DNA from: Mucor racemosus
Lineage: Eukaryota > Mucoromycota > Mucoromycetes > Mucorales > Mucoraceae
Length of the DNA stretch: 64,000 bases
Direction of reading: 5' to 3'
NCBI GenBank assembly: GCA_027405735.1
Contig: JAPEHQ010000010.1
Coordinates: forward strand, 1,426,001-1,490,000
The notes beneath the pieces were generated by a model. The model did not search any database. It was given only the letters and a program-made list of their open reading frames with translations, and was not told the origin of the DNA. Both the position numbers and the translations under genes were made by a program. This document shows positions 1 to 12,265 of this stretch, one piece after another. Position 1 is the stretch's first letter; each line of letters begins with the position of its first letter.

Positions 1-1766
1 TACAGTTGCAGTTTCAATAAGGGTTCGAAGTTTGTCGTCATCTGAATTGGTATCCTTTTTGTGATGAAAGGACGGGCTCCCTCCTGCTTTAAAGTAAGCC
101 ATATTATAAAGCCACTATGATTTAACGATTAATATCAAACTTTTAATAAAAGTAAGCGCTACTTACATCATCAATCTCGCTCTTATCGTCATGAAAAAGA
201 TGAGATATAGGTTTATGAGATGTAATTGGTGAAGTAAACGTTGTTGGCGGTGTACTTACTTCACTTGATGAAGATGTTAATGTTGATGGTATTGATTGTC
301 TTCGTTCGATGTTGTTTTTTCTTTTCTTTCTTGATTCTTCTATCACTCTTGAAGGAAATCAATATTTTATATCATCAATAAATCATTGATATTATTTACC
401 TTTTGGTATATTTTGCAAAGTCGATTGAAATATTTTCAGGAGGAAGTCTATATGCAATCCCATCGTCTCTAGCAATTAATGTGTCGCTTTCCATTTTTTC
501 GTCCTGTTTTTCTTCTTCTTTTTCTTCTTCCCGTTTAACTTTTGTGCTATCATCAATGACATTTGTAATATAATTATGATACGCTCTTGCTGCTTGATTC
601 TCGTTTATCACCATTGGTTTCTTTTGCCGTCTCGGTGGTTTCTGTGCGATAAAAAAAAAGTTACTAATCACAAATTCGTTGATTCATTTAGAATTTCTAC
701 ATACTATCAAATGCTCGATATGATTAGGACAACGCCATTTTTTCGCTGGGTTAGGCGGTGAAGCCATTATTAAGCAATCGAGATGCCAGTGTAATGTACA
801 GAAATCACATCCAATCATGAGTTTTTTAAATGCTGTTTTGCGACATTGATAGCATAAAACAAATTCCCCGTTTTTGTCCTTTAATTGATGATAATCTGGC
901 TGTTCTATCTCACCGTGTCTATATACATGGAACATTTAACGTTTAACCTTTGCCCTACATCTATAGTATCTCCTAAAATGAATTTACTTACTTGTATCGT
1001 ACACGCTTTGTGGTCGAATTATCATGGTAGTCACCCTCTTTATCCGCTGAAACTATGTATATTACAACATTGTGTTAATTAGAAATGCTGCATAAAAAGC
1101 TAATCGACCCAGAAAGTTACTTACCATTTTCAAAAAAGTTAATAACATCGTCCGTTAACCGATATTCAAGAGGATTTCTCCATTCTATATCCTCAATCAA
1201 TTCGTTGAACAGCCCGTTATATTTTGATTTTGATTTTTTCGACTATGATTGTTTAGGAAACTCAAATCCAGAATTGTTATTTGATCTGAGCATGCCTTAC
1301 CTTTGATTTCTTTGGATCCGATTTCTTATGTTCACATTCATTACAGTACCAATTATCGCTAAGATTATCCAAATCTTCTGTATCCATTGGAGGTTCCACA
1401 CAGGTTAAATGAAAAGCATTTGGGCAAGCATCACAGCATAAAAATTGACCAGCACCACCACAAGCATCACAAAGATCATGGTTCTTTAACGCAGATTAAT
1501 GATTTATGCTATAATATTTGCAGAATTCAATATTAATTACCTTTTTATTAGCTTCCGCAAGACTCTTTTTTTGGGTAGATGAAGATTGATAATTTGCAGA
1601 TTTACATTGTCGATGTCTAGTATTTTTATAAGAAATAATGAAAAATGGAAAACTATAGCATTACTTACCTTGATTCCGTTGAAATATTTAATTTTCGTTT
1701 AATTTCTTTGAGGTCAGGAGAAGCTGATCTAGCATACATGTCATTTCCTGAATTTGATTGTTTCAT
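1..1766 (-). CDS. Rco1-like double PHD-finger protein (3' end beyond window edge)
   Basis: Nine exons read on the minus strand: 1766-1669, 1616-1541, 1483-1301, 1242-1125, 1046-992, 918-705, 641-400, 347-167 and 114 to beyond base 1; every junction keeps phase. The start at 1766 (MKQSNSGNDMYARS) is the first ATG after a long AT-rich leader. Exon 3 holds a classical PHD finger (residues about 59-105: CDAC, FLCCDACPNAFH, WYCNEC). Exon 6 holds a second, PHD-like finger (about 195-240: LCYQC, GCDFC, HWHLDC). Between them is a short segment with GLFNELI, NP and VINFF. This order, PHD1, an LF...NP linker, then PHD2, is that of Rco1, the subunit that docks the Rpd3S/Sin3 histone deacetylase on H3K36-methylated chromatin. 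The function is inferred from architecture. The following region is rich in Lys/Glu and Ser/Thr. About 427 residues are visible and the stop codon is not in the window. Confidence 0.8.
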
Positions 1767-4194
1767 AATGTAAAAATTGAAAAATATCGGTATAAATAAA
1801 GATTCTCACAAAAAATAAAAATAATCAATAAAAGTAATTATTTAAAGGTTTGGTATATAAAATAAAGGGGTTAATAGGGTGATTTTCTGTTTAGAAATAC
1901 TTGATGTTTTAATGTCAATTTTTTGGATATTTTTTGGATATAAAGGGAGTTCTAATTTTTTTTTTCCTGGTTAGGAGGAAGAGAGGAGGGGGGGGGGGGA
2001 GAGAGTTAGAACAAGAAAAATGGGAAAGAGGAAAAAAGAAATTTTAAAAAAAAGAGGGTTTTATTTAAATACTTTTGTGGGTGCGTGTACACCGCTCGCC
2101 CTCAGGCTGTAGAGATTGGGGCTTAAAACAAATTTATGTATGCCATACGCCTTCCACAACTCATATTTCCACCAATATCACCGGCCAAATTCGGAGTTCA
2201 TTTGAACTGCCAGCAATGGTTTAATAGGAATATCGTGATATGGAAGAGCAAAGAAGGTCGCGATAAAGAAGAAGAAAATACGAACTGATAGGTAGAATGT
2301 TCTAGTATTATATTCGCATGTAAAAATTCTATGTTTATGAAAACGAGATGCAGTAAAAATCCTTTAGTTATTATACGTAAAAAGAAAAGCAATTGCATGA
2401 TCTCTTCTCTCTTTTTTTTTTCCTTTCATGATGTGTCGTAAATACAAAGAACAATTGCTTTGTCATAATGCTATATATATTTATACAATTAGCCCTTATT
2501 TACATAAATAAGCTTGTAAAAAAACACATGCTGTTATGGGGACATGCCTCTTAAATATTCTTTATTGAAACAAAAAGAATCATATGATGAAGCAGCTTGA
2601 AAGAAAAGTACTGATAGATTACTCAACAAACATGTATACATACATTTAAAAAGTTTTAGGTATGAAAAGTTGACATATTTAATTCTTTCCTTTTATTTTT
2701 CAAAAGTTTTATCAAGTAGCTAGGTTTTTCTACATACCAATATAACAAATTGGGGAAAAGAAACTAACTTTACTTGGACGGCCGTCATCATAACACTATT
2801 TCATCAGTAACATTAGCAGTTAAAGCTTATATTGCATGTATAAAAACTTGAGTGATATCATAGATATTCAAAAAATTAACTCTTGAAGTAATTTCTCGAT
2901 TTATTAAGAGTAAGTTTGTATTGCATATTCATGATAAAAAATTGTCGTCAACAAAAAGAATGTACAAAAATCTCGATTTATATAAAGTTTATAAACTAAA
3001 ATTACATATGGAATTTATTATAATCATGCATCTAATCATATCAAATTCATTCTACTTGTGTTATATACAATACCAGCACTGCTAAGTATGTTAGTACTCC
3101 CTTGGCAGATTATTCCTCAAGCGATTATCTTCTGATTAAAATTACATTACGACCGTTGTGTTACCGATATAATGAAAACTTCTCACTGGTCTACATTTAC
3201 ATATACCCCATTAATGATCAGAGCTCCAATCTATTATGATTTACTATATTAATGTTTACATATCATATCTGTATACTCTGTGAAAATACAATGCCATATA
3301 TACACAGAATAATAGAAAATGAAAAAGCTATGATAAACCATGAAAAAATACTAATCGGGAACAGCACCAATAACGCCACAAACCAACTTTTATTTATTAT
3401 ATATTATACACAACGAGCTACATATAAACGAATGGCATGAAACGGCCTTATTTTATATGAAAAAGGTTCAATGAAATATAGGATATGCTCAATAATATGA
3501 ACGTTCAACACACACACAAACAGGGGGCTTATTTTTTTTCGGCAAATCCTGTGCATATACTGTAAGTTACAAACCTGCATATCATAACTGCGATTCCCAT
3601 TTCACTGTGCACATTTTCGTATATGAAGATATCGTATATATCTGTTTAAATGTTCACTTCACTTACAGCAAAAAGAAAAGACATGAAAGTAAATAATATT
3701 AGTTTGGGTAAAAAGGCCTTGCAAAATCATTATATTATATTATATTAGCACAATTTCTTAACTATCTGCCAATAACTGCGCATCGAATAATGTATATATG
3801 TATTAGATTTAGCCACAATTGTAATGGAACCATTGCTTTTACTTTATTTGTATGATCAAGAAAATTGAGTTTATAAAATGGGTTTGCTGCGATGTTATGA
3901 GATAGCGGTATTGTCATTCATTGACTGTATAATGTCTACAATTAGACGTTTTGTATATAGTTCATTGCCGAATAGTTGCATTCGACATAACGTATATCAA
4001 AGTATAGCTATATTATTGATTACAAGCAAAAGTTAACCAGATTTTCAGGATTCGTATAACTAATGTCTGTGTAGTAGTTATAAATGGCCAACTAAAATTG
4101 CTTTACGTCTAGTAACTTTATGTGTTTTGACAAATCTTTCATTGTAGAAAATATGTAAAATTAATATTTTGCCTCTGTTGTTATAGCGAAATGC

Positions 4195-4219
4195 GGGGTT
4201 CAGCTCAACCCCTCTTTTT
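4195..4219 (+). other. GC-rich hairpin followed by a T tract
   Basis: GGGGTT at 4195-4200 pairs perfectly with AACCCC at 4207-4212 around the 6-base loop CAGCTC, and TCTTTTT follows at once. In this very AT-rich surrounding the stem stands out. A stem followed by a T run resembles the 3' end of a Pol III transcript, but no A/B box or known RNA family was recognised upstream, so the role is open. Confidence 0.3.
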
Positions 4220-4387
4220 AAAATGATTTATACAATTACTTTTAAACTTGGGATCACATATGTAATACTGTTATTATAACTAATGGTATATTTAGTATAA
4301 GCCAATATTTTTTTTTCTGTGAATCCAAAAGTAAAACAGGCGACAACAACACATTGAAGGGATATACCTTTTCGCCATTTGCTGCTT

Positions 4388-4690
4388 TTAAAATTTACAC
4401 GCTGCTGGTGCTGCTGGTTGCTGATGATAATCCAATACTGAAGCCCCTTTCTCACTAAACCCCCCCCCCCGCCCGTGAATCATGAATTCAAATCGTAGTT
4501 GTTCTCCTAAATTCAATGCGTGTTTGATAAGAGATGTACCATCACTTATTAGCGTATACCCTAATTTATTGAATTTACGAATTTCATTTCTAAGCAAAAG
4601 TGCAGCAAGAAGACGGCGTTTCCAAAATATTATCCCGTTAATTATGCTTTCTCTGAGATTCACCCAGTCTTCAAGGCTTAGAAGATGTTA
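4388..4690 (-). pseudogene. Possible decayed ORF interrupted at a G10 tract
   Basis: An open frame on the minus strand reads from about 4690 (SLEDWVNLRESI) through a basic and Leu-rich segment to FEFMIHGRGGG, where it crosses a run of about ten G (C in the plus strand near 4460-4470). The next frame over continues as an open frame (4228-4455). Adjacent in-frame composition with a break at a homopolymer is what a frameshifted gene or transposon fragment looks like. No family was recognised and no start or splice context is convincing. It could be chance. Confidence 0.25.
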
Positions 4691-5249
4691 CATTTGATTG
4701 ACAAATGTCGATAACTTTGATACCTTGATAATTGCTGCAAAATTGCGAGCCAAACACTACTCTCTATAGAGCATTTAAAGTTTCTTAAAAGCGTCAATAA
4801 TCATCCGCAAATTAGCTGTGAAACTGCAAGTTGCGCAAACATCTCTTTTTTCTCAAGCGTGTAATCTATATCTACTATTCTGTGTTTCATTTCCATGCAT
4901 CTGTAACGATAGATACATAGTCCAGAGCCAATATGTGTGGTCAAACAAATTTCCGTCGGCGGTTAAATACGGAATGGCATTTGTCAATTTATTGATTCAG
5001 TTTTGCCATTCTCAAAAAAATTTTGTTTTTAAAGGATTTTTCCATTAGATTGAGCATATTTAACATACGTAACCTTTATAATAAGATAAGTGAAGTTTTA
5101 AATGCTCCATAATTTGAATTTTTTTATTTATACAATTGTATCACAAAATATTTTATTATCTATCAAAATGTATAATTTCAGTTTCCTTGAAAAAAATCAT
5201 AAAAATGAATAAGAAACATCAAATTAAACGTTTTTAATACAAAAATATA

Positions 5250-5530
5250 GTTAGTTTGGTCATAAAACTCCAGTATATATCCTAGTAAAAAGTTTCATTT
5301 TTTGGGTTGAAAATTGAAAAAAGTCAAAATTCCGGATTCATCCTTACAATACCTCGTCCGAAATCGAGGTGAAATTAAAAATTAAAAATATTTAAAACAG
5401 TGATATAAGACACATCTACTGATTAAAGCTAGTCGTTTGGTATACTTTAGAGACCTGGAAAGCGACAAAAACCACTAAAACACGCTCGTTAAAGTGGCAA
5501 TTTATGCGATTTTAGTGAAACAATCACATT
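5250..5530 (+). repeat. Dispersed repeat family R1, copy 1
   Basis: The stretch shares ordered blocks with about 26560-26850 (same orientation) and about 61880-62180 (inverted). The blocks are a TTTGGTCATA...CTCCAGTA segment, a CTTAGTAAAAA-like segment, CGAGGTAT with AAGG, and CGTTTGGTATACTTTAGAG. Divergence is high, so the copies are old. No coding capacity or clear ends were seen. Confidence 0.5.
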
Positions 5531-6691
5531 CCGTTGTACGTTTCTCAAGAAATGAACTATATATGGTGTTGGAATTTTGTATAAAATATATAGATATAGT
5601 TTTAGACTATTGAATGGCACTATACTTTATCGTGATTTAATTTTAGCCTGAAGTGGTAAAGTTTGAGTTTGTATCTGTTTACTAATTTTGCAAAATGTAT
5701 ACTCTGTCCTCCTTTAAGGGATTTTTGCTAAACAAAACTGTATAATAAAAGAGTAATAATAACTGGTCTGAATTGTTTTTAATTTTATTTGCAAACTTAT
5801 ATTTTTTGAATCGGTTAAAAACGTACTTGACAAGCATCTTGGCAATAAAATATAAATAGCCACTATACGATTTTGGAAGATTTTTGATTAACCGAACGCT
5901 TTTGTTTTCAAATGACGATTAGCTCTGATGTGATACATACATAGATTGAATGTGGCAAAAGGGGCTTGATTAACATACATGATAAACTTGTATATGTATA
6001 ATATATCAACTCTGATGCAAGTCTATGTTTATGTTTATAATAGAAAAATCTCCTAAAGCCTTTCGATTAATATGCTCAATCCAGCCCCAAAATCGAATAC
6101 AAATCAAGCAGATTTAGCCCAAAAGCATACAAGAGCCATTACACAAGTTATGAAAACTCGCGTATCACCAGTTTCCTTTTTGTTTTCAAAACTAACTAAT
6201 GGAAATTGATTCTGTCAAGTTTTATTAGATTATTAATAATTTATGATAATAAAAAGAAAGACAATGAAAACATGGTTTAGGGAGGAATTTCGATTCTCCT
6301 CTTTTTCTCTTAGATTCATGTATGGATATCGTTAATATCTTTTGTTAAAGAAAAAGCGTATCTATCGATGATAGCTTGTGAAAAACTCTTAATAAGATGT
6401 ATTGAAACGTTTTCTGATATGCAAATCAAGAGGTGTTACAAAAGAAATTGATTGCTTGTTCTCCACCAAAGATCGGTGTGCACATTCTGGCAAGGGCTCC
6501 GCTCTTCATTGTTGTGTTTGCCCCTTCCGCAAAGCAGCAGTAGCGTACACCCCCCTCCCCCCACAAATATACAATACAAAACAGAAACAATAATTTCTTT
6601 TTTGTTTTCCTTTCTCTTTTTTTACTACAACCTTTTTTTTTTTTTTGCCCTATTGTTTCAACAACATTTAAACGAAAAAAAAAAAAAAAAA

Positions 6692-9600
6692 ATGGCATCT
6701 ATTCTTCCTAATCATTCTGGAACTAGCGCCTTTCGGTCTATTTCCAGTGTATTTGGTAAAGGCATTCATCGCGCAGCTAAACTATCATCTCGTAATCCTA
6801 TTGAAATGATTGCTGGTATCTTGATTCTGTCATCTTTTAGTTATTTCTACCTGTTTAATTTGGCTCGTACATCCGATATATTCTCTGGAACTGTCACTCG
6901 TCTCTATCCAACATTTGTGTATGCTGATAAAAATACAAATGGCTTTCAACAATTAAGTCGCAATGATATGTCTATAGATAATACTATTGAAGCAGTTAAA
7001 ATTCAACTTAAACAAATCTCAATTGTTGATCAAGAAAAGAACGTTATTGATAGAAACACTTTGGCTACTATTCTTCGCTTTCAAAATACAATTGATCATA
7101 CATTATTAGATGATCATGTTGGACAATTTGGCTATAATGCTTTATGCTTTAAAAATACTCAGGGAGAATGTTTCTCTCAATCTTTAACAAGCATTTTTGA
7201 TATTGAAACTATTGATTCTGATGATTTAAGAAGATCTATTAATCAACATCCTGACCTTGCTGCTTCTATCTTTGGTGAATTGGATTTAAATGCTTCTACT
7301 GCTTCTTCCATTTTGCTCTCTTTTGCTTTTAATGCTTCAACTGACTATCGTCAACAATTATCTTTTGCTTGGGAACAAAAAGTATCTACTTTATCTTCTG
7401 GTGATCTCGTTTCTCTTTCAAATGCTGGAAATCAAGAAGATGTATTTACTTGGGTCTTTATTATTACAAGAAATATTGTTTATCGTATCAAGGAATTAAT
7501 TGAAATGGCTGATAACATTGATATTATTGTGATTTTAGGTGGTTATATGATGATGTTAACAACATTTGTTTCCTTGTATATGAACATGCGCTCTATGGGC
7601 TCCCGCTATACCCTTGCAACTGCTGTTGTTGTGAACGGTTTCTTTTCTTTTATGTTTGCTCTTTTAACTGTAAATGCATTAGGTGTAGATGTATATCCTG
7701 TTGTATTGGCGTGAGTTGCCCTCATTTACCAAATAATTTATCACAACTAATTAATTATGTTTATAGTGAGGCTATTCCATTTTTAGCTGTAACCATTGGT
7801 TTTGAGCGTCATTTCAAGCTTACGAAAAGAGTATTTGAATTTAGCAAGGAAACTCCTTTGACAAAGCAAGAAATTAGAAAGACAATTGTCCGTGCAGTTG
7901 ATTCAGTAGCTTTACCTATCGCCAGGGATTGTATCATGGAAATTACTGTGCTTGCATTAGGTGCTAAATCTGGAATATCTGGTTTACGTGAATTCTGTTT
8001 ACTTAGTGCCATCTTATTAGCCTATGATTTCATCATTATGTTTACATGGTATACAGCTGTATTGGCATTGAAATTAGAGTTATTAAGAATTCGTGAAATC
8101 AATGGTACAAGCAAGAAATCTACAAAAACCAGTGGAACTGGGTACATTCGTAGCACAGTAGTCAAGGCATTTAGTGATAGTACAACAACAAATAATAACT
8201 CTAATATCAAGGCTGATGAACCTATTATTGGTAGAGTCAAGCTACTTATGGTATGTTATATAACAAGTTTTTTTTTTTGTTTGTTTCATACTAAACAACT
8301 TTTTTCTTTGTTTGGAGTAGATTGTTGGCTTTGTTGCAATGCAATTATTCAAGGTTTGCACTACTTTCCAAGGATCTTCTGGTCCTCAGGTTAGTGTTGC
8401 TGAACCTGGTGTAAATAACGTTCTTGAGAAGCTCCTTAATCAACACCGTGCTTCTGATTTGGGACAATTACCTCTTCTTGTAGAAGTATTTCCTCCTTTA
8501 CCTTTCCATGTCGCATCTACATCATATCAAACTATCGTTCCTGAAAGTATTCGTCAACCATTAGATTATTTATTAGAAACTTATGCTGTGTATATTCAAC
8601 ATCCCGTTATCTCAAAATGGATTACACTTGCTTTGTTTGTTTCTTTATTCTTGAATACCTATCTTTTTAAAGTTGCTAAACAACCCACAAAAGCTGTAAC
8701 TGCTGACGTTCAGAAATCAAGTATTTCTAAAGCTGTTCCCACTACTACTACTGCTACTACTGCTACTACTTCAACAACAACAATTACTGCAGTCGAAAAA
8801 AAGGCACACACTCATCAACATCATCACAAATCAAACAAACATCGATCATCTGTTGCTGCTGCTCAAGGTGTTATTCGTACTTTGGAAGAATGCGTACAAC
8901 TTACCCAATCACCCGAATCTTTATCTGATGAAGAAGTTATCATGTTGGTTCAAAATGGTAAATTGTCTTCTTATGCTTTAGAAAAGGTGCTTGGTGATTT
9001 AGAGCGTGCTGTAATCATTCGTCGTGCTTTGGTTTCCCGTGCTTCTATTACAAAAACATTGGAAACTAGTTTATTACCTCTCCAAAATTATCATTATGAT
9101 AAGGTAATGGGTGCTTGTTGTGAAAATGTCATTGGTTATATGCCTATTCCTGTAGGTATTGCTGGTCCCTTGAATATTGATGGTGATTCTATTCATATTC
9201 CCATGGCAACTACTGAAGGTTGTTTGATTGCATCTGCTGCTAGAGGTTGTAAAGCTATTAATGCAGGTGGTGGAGCTACTACTATTATTACTGCTGATGG
9301 AATGACTCGTGGTCCTTGTGTTGAATTCCCATCCATCGTTAGTGCTGGTGCTTGTAAGAGATTTATTGAAGAGGAAGGTGCAGAAATCATTACTGCTGCG
9401 TTCAATTCTACCTCTAGATTTGCTCGTTTAAGAAAATTGAAGGTTGCTCTTGCTGGTAGACTTGTATTTATTCGTTTCTCTACTACCACTGGTGATGCTA
9501 TGGGTATGAACATGATTTCCAAGGGCTGTGAAAAGGCTATTAGTGTCCTTGCTGAACATTTCCCTGATATGCAAATTGTTTCACTTTCTGGTAATTACTG

Positions 9601-10189
9601 TACTGATAAGAAACCTGCTGCTATCAATTGGATCGAAGGTCGTGGTAAATCTGTTGTAACTGAAGCTGTTATTCCTGGTGCCGTCGTTGAAAAGGTTCTT
9701 AAAACCTCTGTTTCTGCATTAGTTGAATTGAACATTTCTAAAAACTTGATCGGTTCCGCTATGGCTGGTTCTGTTGGTGGTTTCAATGCCCATGCTGCTA
9801 ATATCTTGACAGCTGTTTATTTAGCAACTGGCCAAGATCCTGCTCAAAACGTTGAAAGTTCAAACTGTATTACTTTAATGAAGGCTGTTAATAATAATCA
9901 AGATTTACATATTTCATGTAGCATGCCTAGTATTGAAGTTGGTACCATTGGTGGTGGTACTATTTTGCCTCCTCAACAAGCAATGCTTGATATGCTCGGT
10001 GTTCGTGGTCCTCATCCTACTGAACCAGGAAAGAATGCTCAAAGACTTGCTAGAATCATTTGTGCCTCTGTTATGGCAGGTGAATTATCACTTTGTGCTG
10101 CTTTGGCTGCAGGTCATTTAGTTAAAGCTCATATGGCTCACAATCGTGTTGCTGCACCACCAGTTCCTGGAAGCTGCATCAAATCTTAA
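6692..10189 (+). CDS. 3-hydroxy-3-methylglutaryl-CoA reductase
   Basis: Three exons (6692-7710, 7767-8250, 8321-10189) encode about 1123 residues. HMG-CoA reductase reduces HMG-CoA to mevalonate with NADPH in the ER membrane and commits carbon to sterols and other isoprenoids. A membrane segment lies near residues 40-58. A sterol-sensing domain begins near residue 275 and contains [10 protein letters not shown] after intron 1. A low-complexity Thr/His linker (about 650-680) joins it to the catalytic domain (about 755-1115). Visible catalytic motifs are [25 protein letters not shown] with Glu800, the Lys in [23 protein letters not shown] with Asp1007, GTIGGGT, and AHMAHNR with the catalytic His. 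The position matching the mammalian AMPK phosphoserine after HNR is Val1111. The ATG at 6692 follows an A-rich leader; upstream in-frame codons are low-complexity UTR. A polyadenylation-like AATAAA lies near 10290. Confidence 0.97.
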
Positions 10190-11798
10190 AAAAAATGCAT
10201 ATTTATTTATTCCCCCTCTTCTTTTTTCGCTTTCATCTTTACTTTTATTCTTACCCCTAATAATAGACAATCATAAATGTATGATTCGATAATAAAACAT
10301 ATTTATGAATTAATTTCAAAAGTAGTTTTCATTTATTTTATTGATACAAATAGCCACATTTTTGGTTGTAGTTGATTATGTCCATTGATCTCAAAATCCG
10401 TAAAATTCAACGTTTGTTTTTTGACAATGTTTTTATAGCAGATATATGGAAAATGTGGTTTGATAAGCAGTTATGGACAAATAGGTGTTCAGTCATGTTT
10501 TCTATCTGAGAAAAATACACTTTTCGTTTATAAAAAATCATCATATTGACCAACTATCTTAAATTCATTTATAACACTCTGAAATGTTCATTCCCAACAG
10601 TAGAAAACCAAACAACACTATATACCTTTTATGTGTTTTTTTCTCCGTTATGCGAAAGATGATATAGCTTTCATTTGCGCTATTTTACTCAGTTATAGCT
10701 TTATTCTGGATGGAGGAATGATATCTTATATCCAGAAGTATAAAATTAACTATAGTAGATGGCTAGTCAATTTATGATCAAACAAATATAACATTAAAAC
10801 ATGTAACTTTTCATATCTCAAATCAAAATGCTATCAAATTTTGTTGCTTCTATTGTTTGTGTTATTTGCTTAATACTAGATATATCTTTGTAGAAAGAAT
10901 TATCGTTCATATATATATACTTATAAAGGTACAAAAAAGTGGCAAATCATTTTTTAATCAATTATATAAATCGAATAGAACCACATGTATCCCTTTAGGT
11001 TTAACGCCATAATGTGCGCAATGTGTGTAGTTCTCATTTGCATTATTTCGATTTATCCTATCTCTATTTTTGATGGTGTAATGCTGCATTACATTCACAA
11101 AAATTTTCTGAAAAGATACAGTTGCAAATAATAATGGTTATTAGAATTTATTGAGTATCAAGGCAACATTAAAGCTGTGTCTGGAGCACAAACCAGTCAA
11201 CTATGCTGCTTGAGTAATTTAGTGTTCCTGGCGCCTTTCAATAGAGCGTAATGTCATTGAGGATATGCCGCAATCCTTCCCCCCTCCCCCTTCCCTCATA
11301 AAAAAGGATGCGCTTTATTCTTAGATTTAAACAGCAAATTAATGGGTGTTAAAATTTTGATTCTGGATACTGTTGCAACTGTTGCATATATTTTGAAACT
11401 TTCATCTTATTTGAATCAATATTTGTTGGTCGTGAATATTTTTCCAGTCGTTTTGTTTTTTTTTAAGCTGAGGAAGAGAGTTCTTTTTTAAAAAAAAAGT
11501 ATGCTAAACTCCTTCAAAAACAGCTGTTAACTAATAAAATTAAGACATGTTACCTATATACTTACTATGCATCAACTGCAACATCAAAATTTAATTTTGA
11601 ATCATTGTTTGATTCTATAAAAATTTTCAAAGAATATCTGAAACAACCCACCACCATACAGAATAGTTCAAAAATGTGTGCGTTTTTATATAGATCCCCA
11701 ATTTCACAGCAACTCGGAATACTGAAACTTTGTAATTCTGTAAATTAACACTAAAAGTACCTATATACCTCTGCAACGAGAGATCGTTTGGATCTATT

Positions 11799-12012
11799 TG
11801 TTATGCCAATATTATATCTTAGATCCCACATCCAAGGACTCGTCAATCTATATTCGGTGTTATAATAAATCAACATGCGTCCACGTTCTTTTACATGCAT
11901 CCTCATTTATTGATATTATACCCTTCTTAAATAATAAATCTGTGTAATAGTTTTAGTATAATGAAGAGTATATAAATACATCCTCCTCTGGAGGTATCTG
12001 TTTTTATGTATA
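11799..12012 (+). mobile_element. Truncated LTR (same family as 44707-44951)
   Basis: It begins TGTTATGCCAATA and follows the 245-bp LTR at 44707-44951 (reverse complement) block by block: the CCCACATCCAAGG-like block, TATTCGGT, AATAAATCAACA, GTGTAATAGTTTTAGTATAATGA, and the promoter-like GTATATAAATACATCC. It loses similarity shortly after the CATCC...GGATG-like palindrome, so the 3' half is missing. No internal retrotransposon genes adjoin it. Confidence 0.6.
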
Positions 12013-12127
12013 CTTAAAGATAACCACCGGCTAAAATACAATTAGAACTTGGTATAATTATTTAATAAATAAATTTATAAGGAAAAAAGGATATCAAGAT
12101 GTCAAACTATAAGTATAAAGATCAACA

Positions 12128-12157
12128 GGTATTTATATGTTTTAGGAGCGCGGATAT
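12128..12157 (+). repeat. Short shared motif, copy 1 (partner at 45678-45707)
   Basis: A 30-base stretch starting GGTATTTATATGTTTT and ending GCGGATAT recurs at 45678-45707 with four or fewer differences. Both copies lie in the repeat deserts. It may be an end of a mobile element, but no partner end or target duplication was found. Confidence 0.35.
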
Positions 12158-12220
12158 ATGACATAACGTTTGATAGTTAAATCTTGATTTCTTAAGTTGG
12201 AAGGCCAGTTGTACACTACG

Positions 12221-12265
12221 GCCGACCTGTTCTGCACAAGATGATTTCGTTGTACCCAGGTCGGC
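12221..12265. other. GC-rich inverted repeat
   Basis: GCCGACCTG (12221-12229) and CAGGTCGGC (12257-12265) are perfect inverted arms separated by 27 bases. This is unusual for the AT-rich surroundings. Role unknown. Confidence 0.3.

Larger units (their letters stand above)
1767..6691. other. Gene-poor AT-rich intergenic stretch
   Basis: No convincing multi-exon gene was found on either strand. It contains a G-run near 1989-1999, the hairpin with T tract at 4195-4219, a possible decayed ORF on the minus strand at 4388-4690, and one copy of a dispersed repeat at about 5250-5530. The last 300 bases before the HMG-CoA reductase ATG are CT-rich and T-rich and end in a run of about 17 A directly before the start, consistent with a fungal 5' UTR. 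The short open frames here show no family signature. Confidence 0.5.

Noticed and set aside
6452..6691. Upstream in-frame extension of HMG-CoA reductase to 6452
   Set aside because: The extension is low-complexity (Phe/Lys runs from T and A tracts) and the conserved family N-terminus fits the ATG at 6692.
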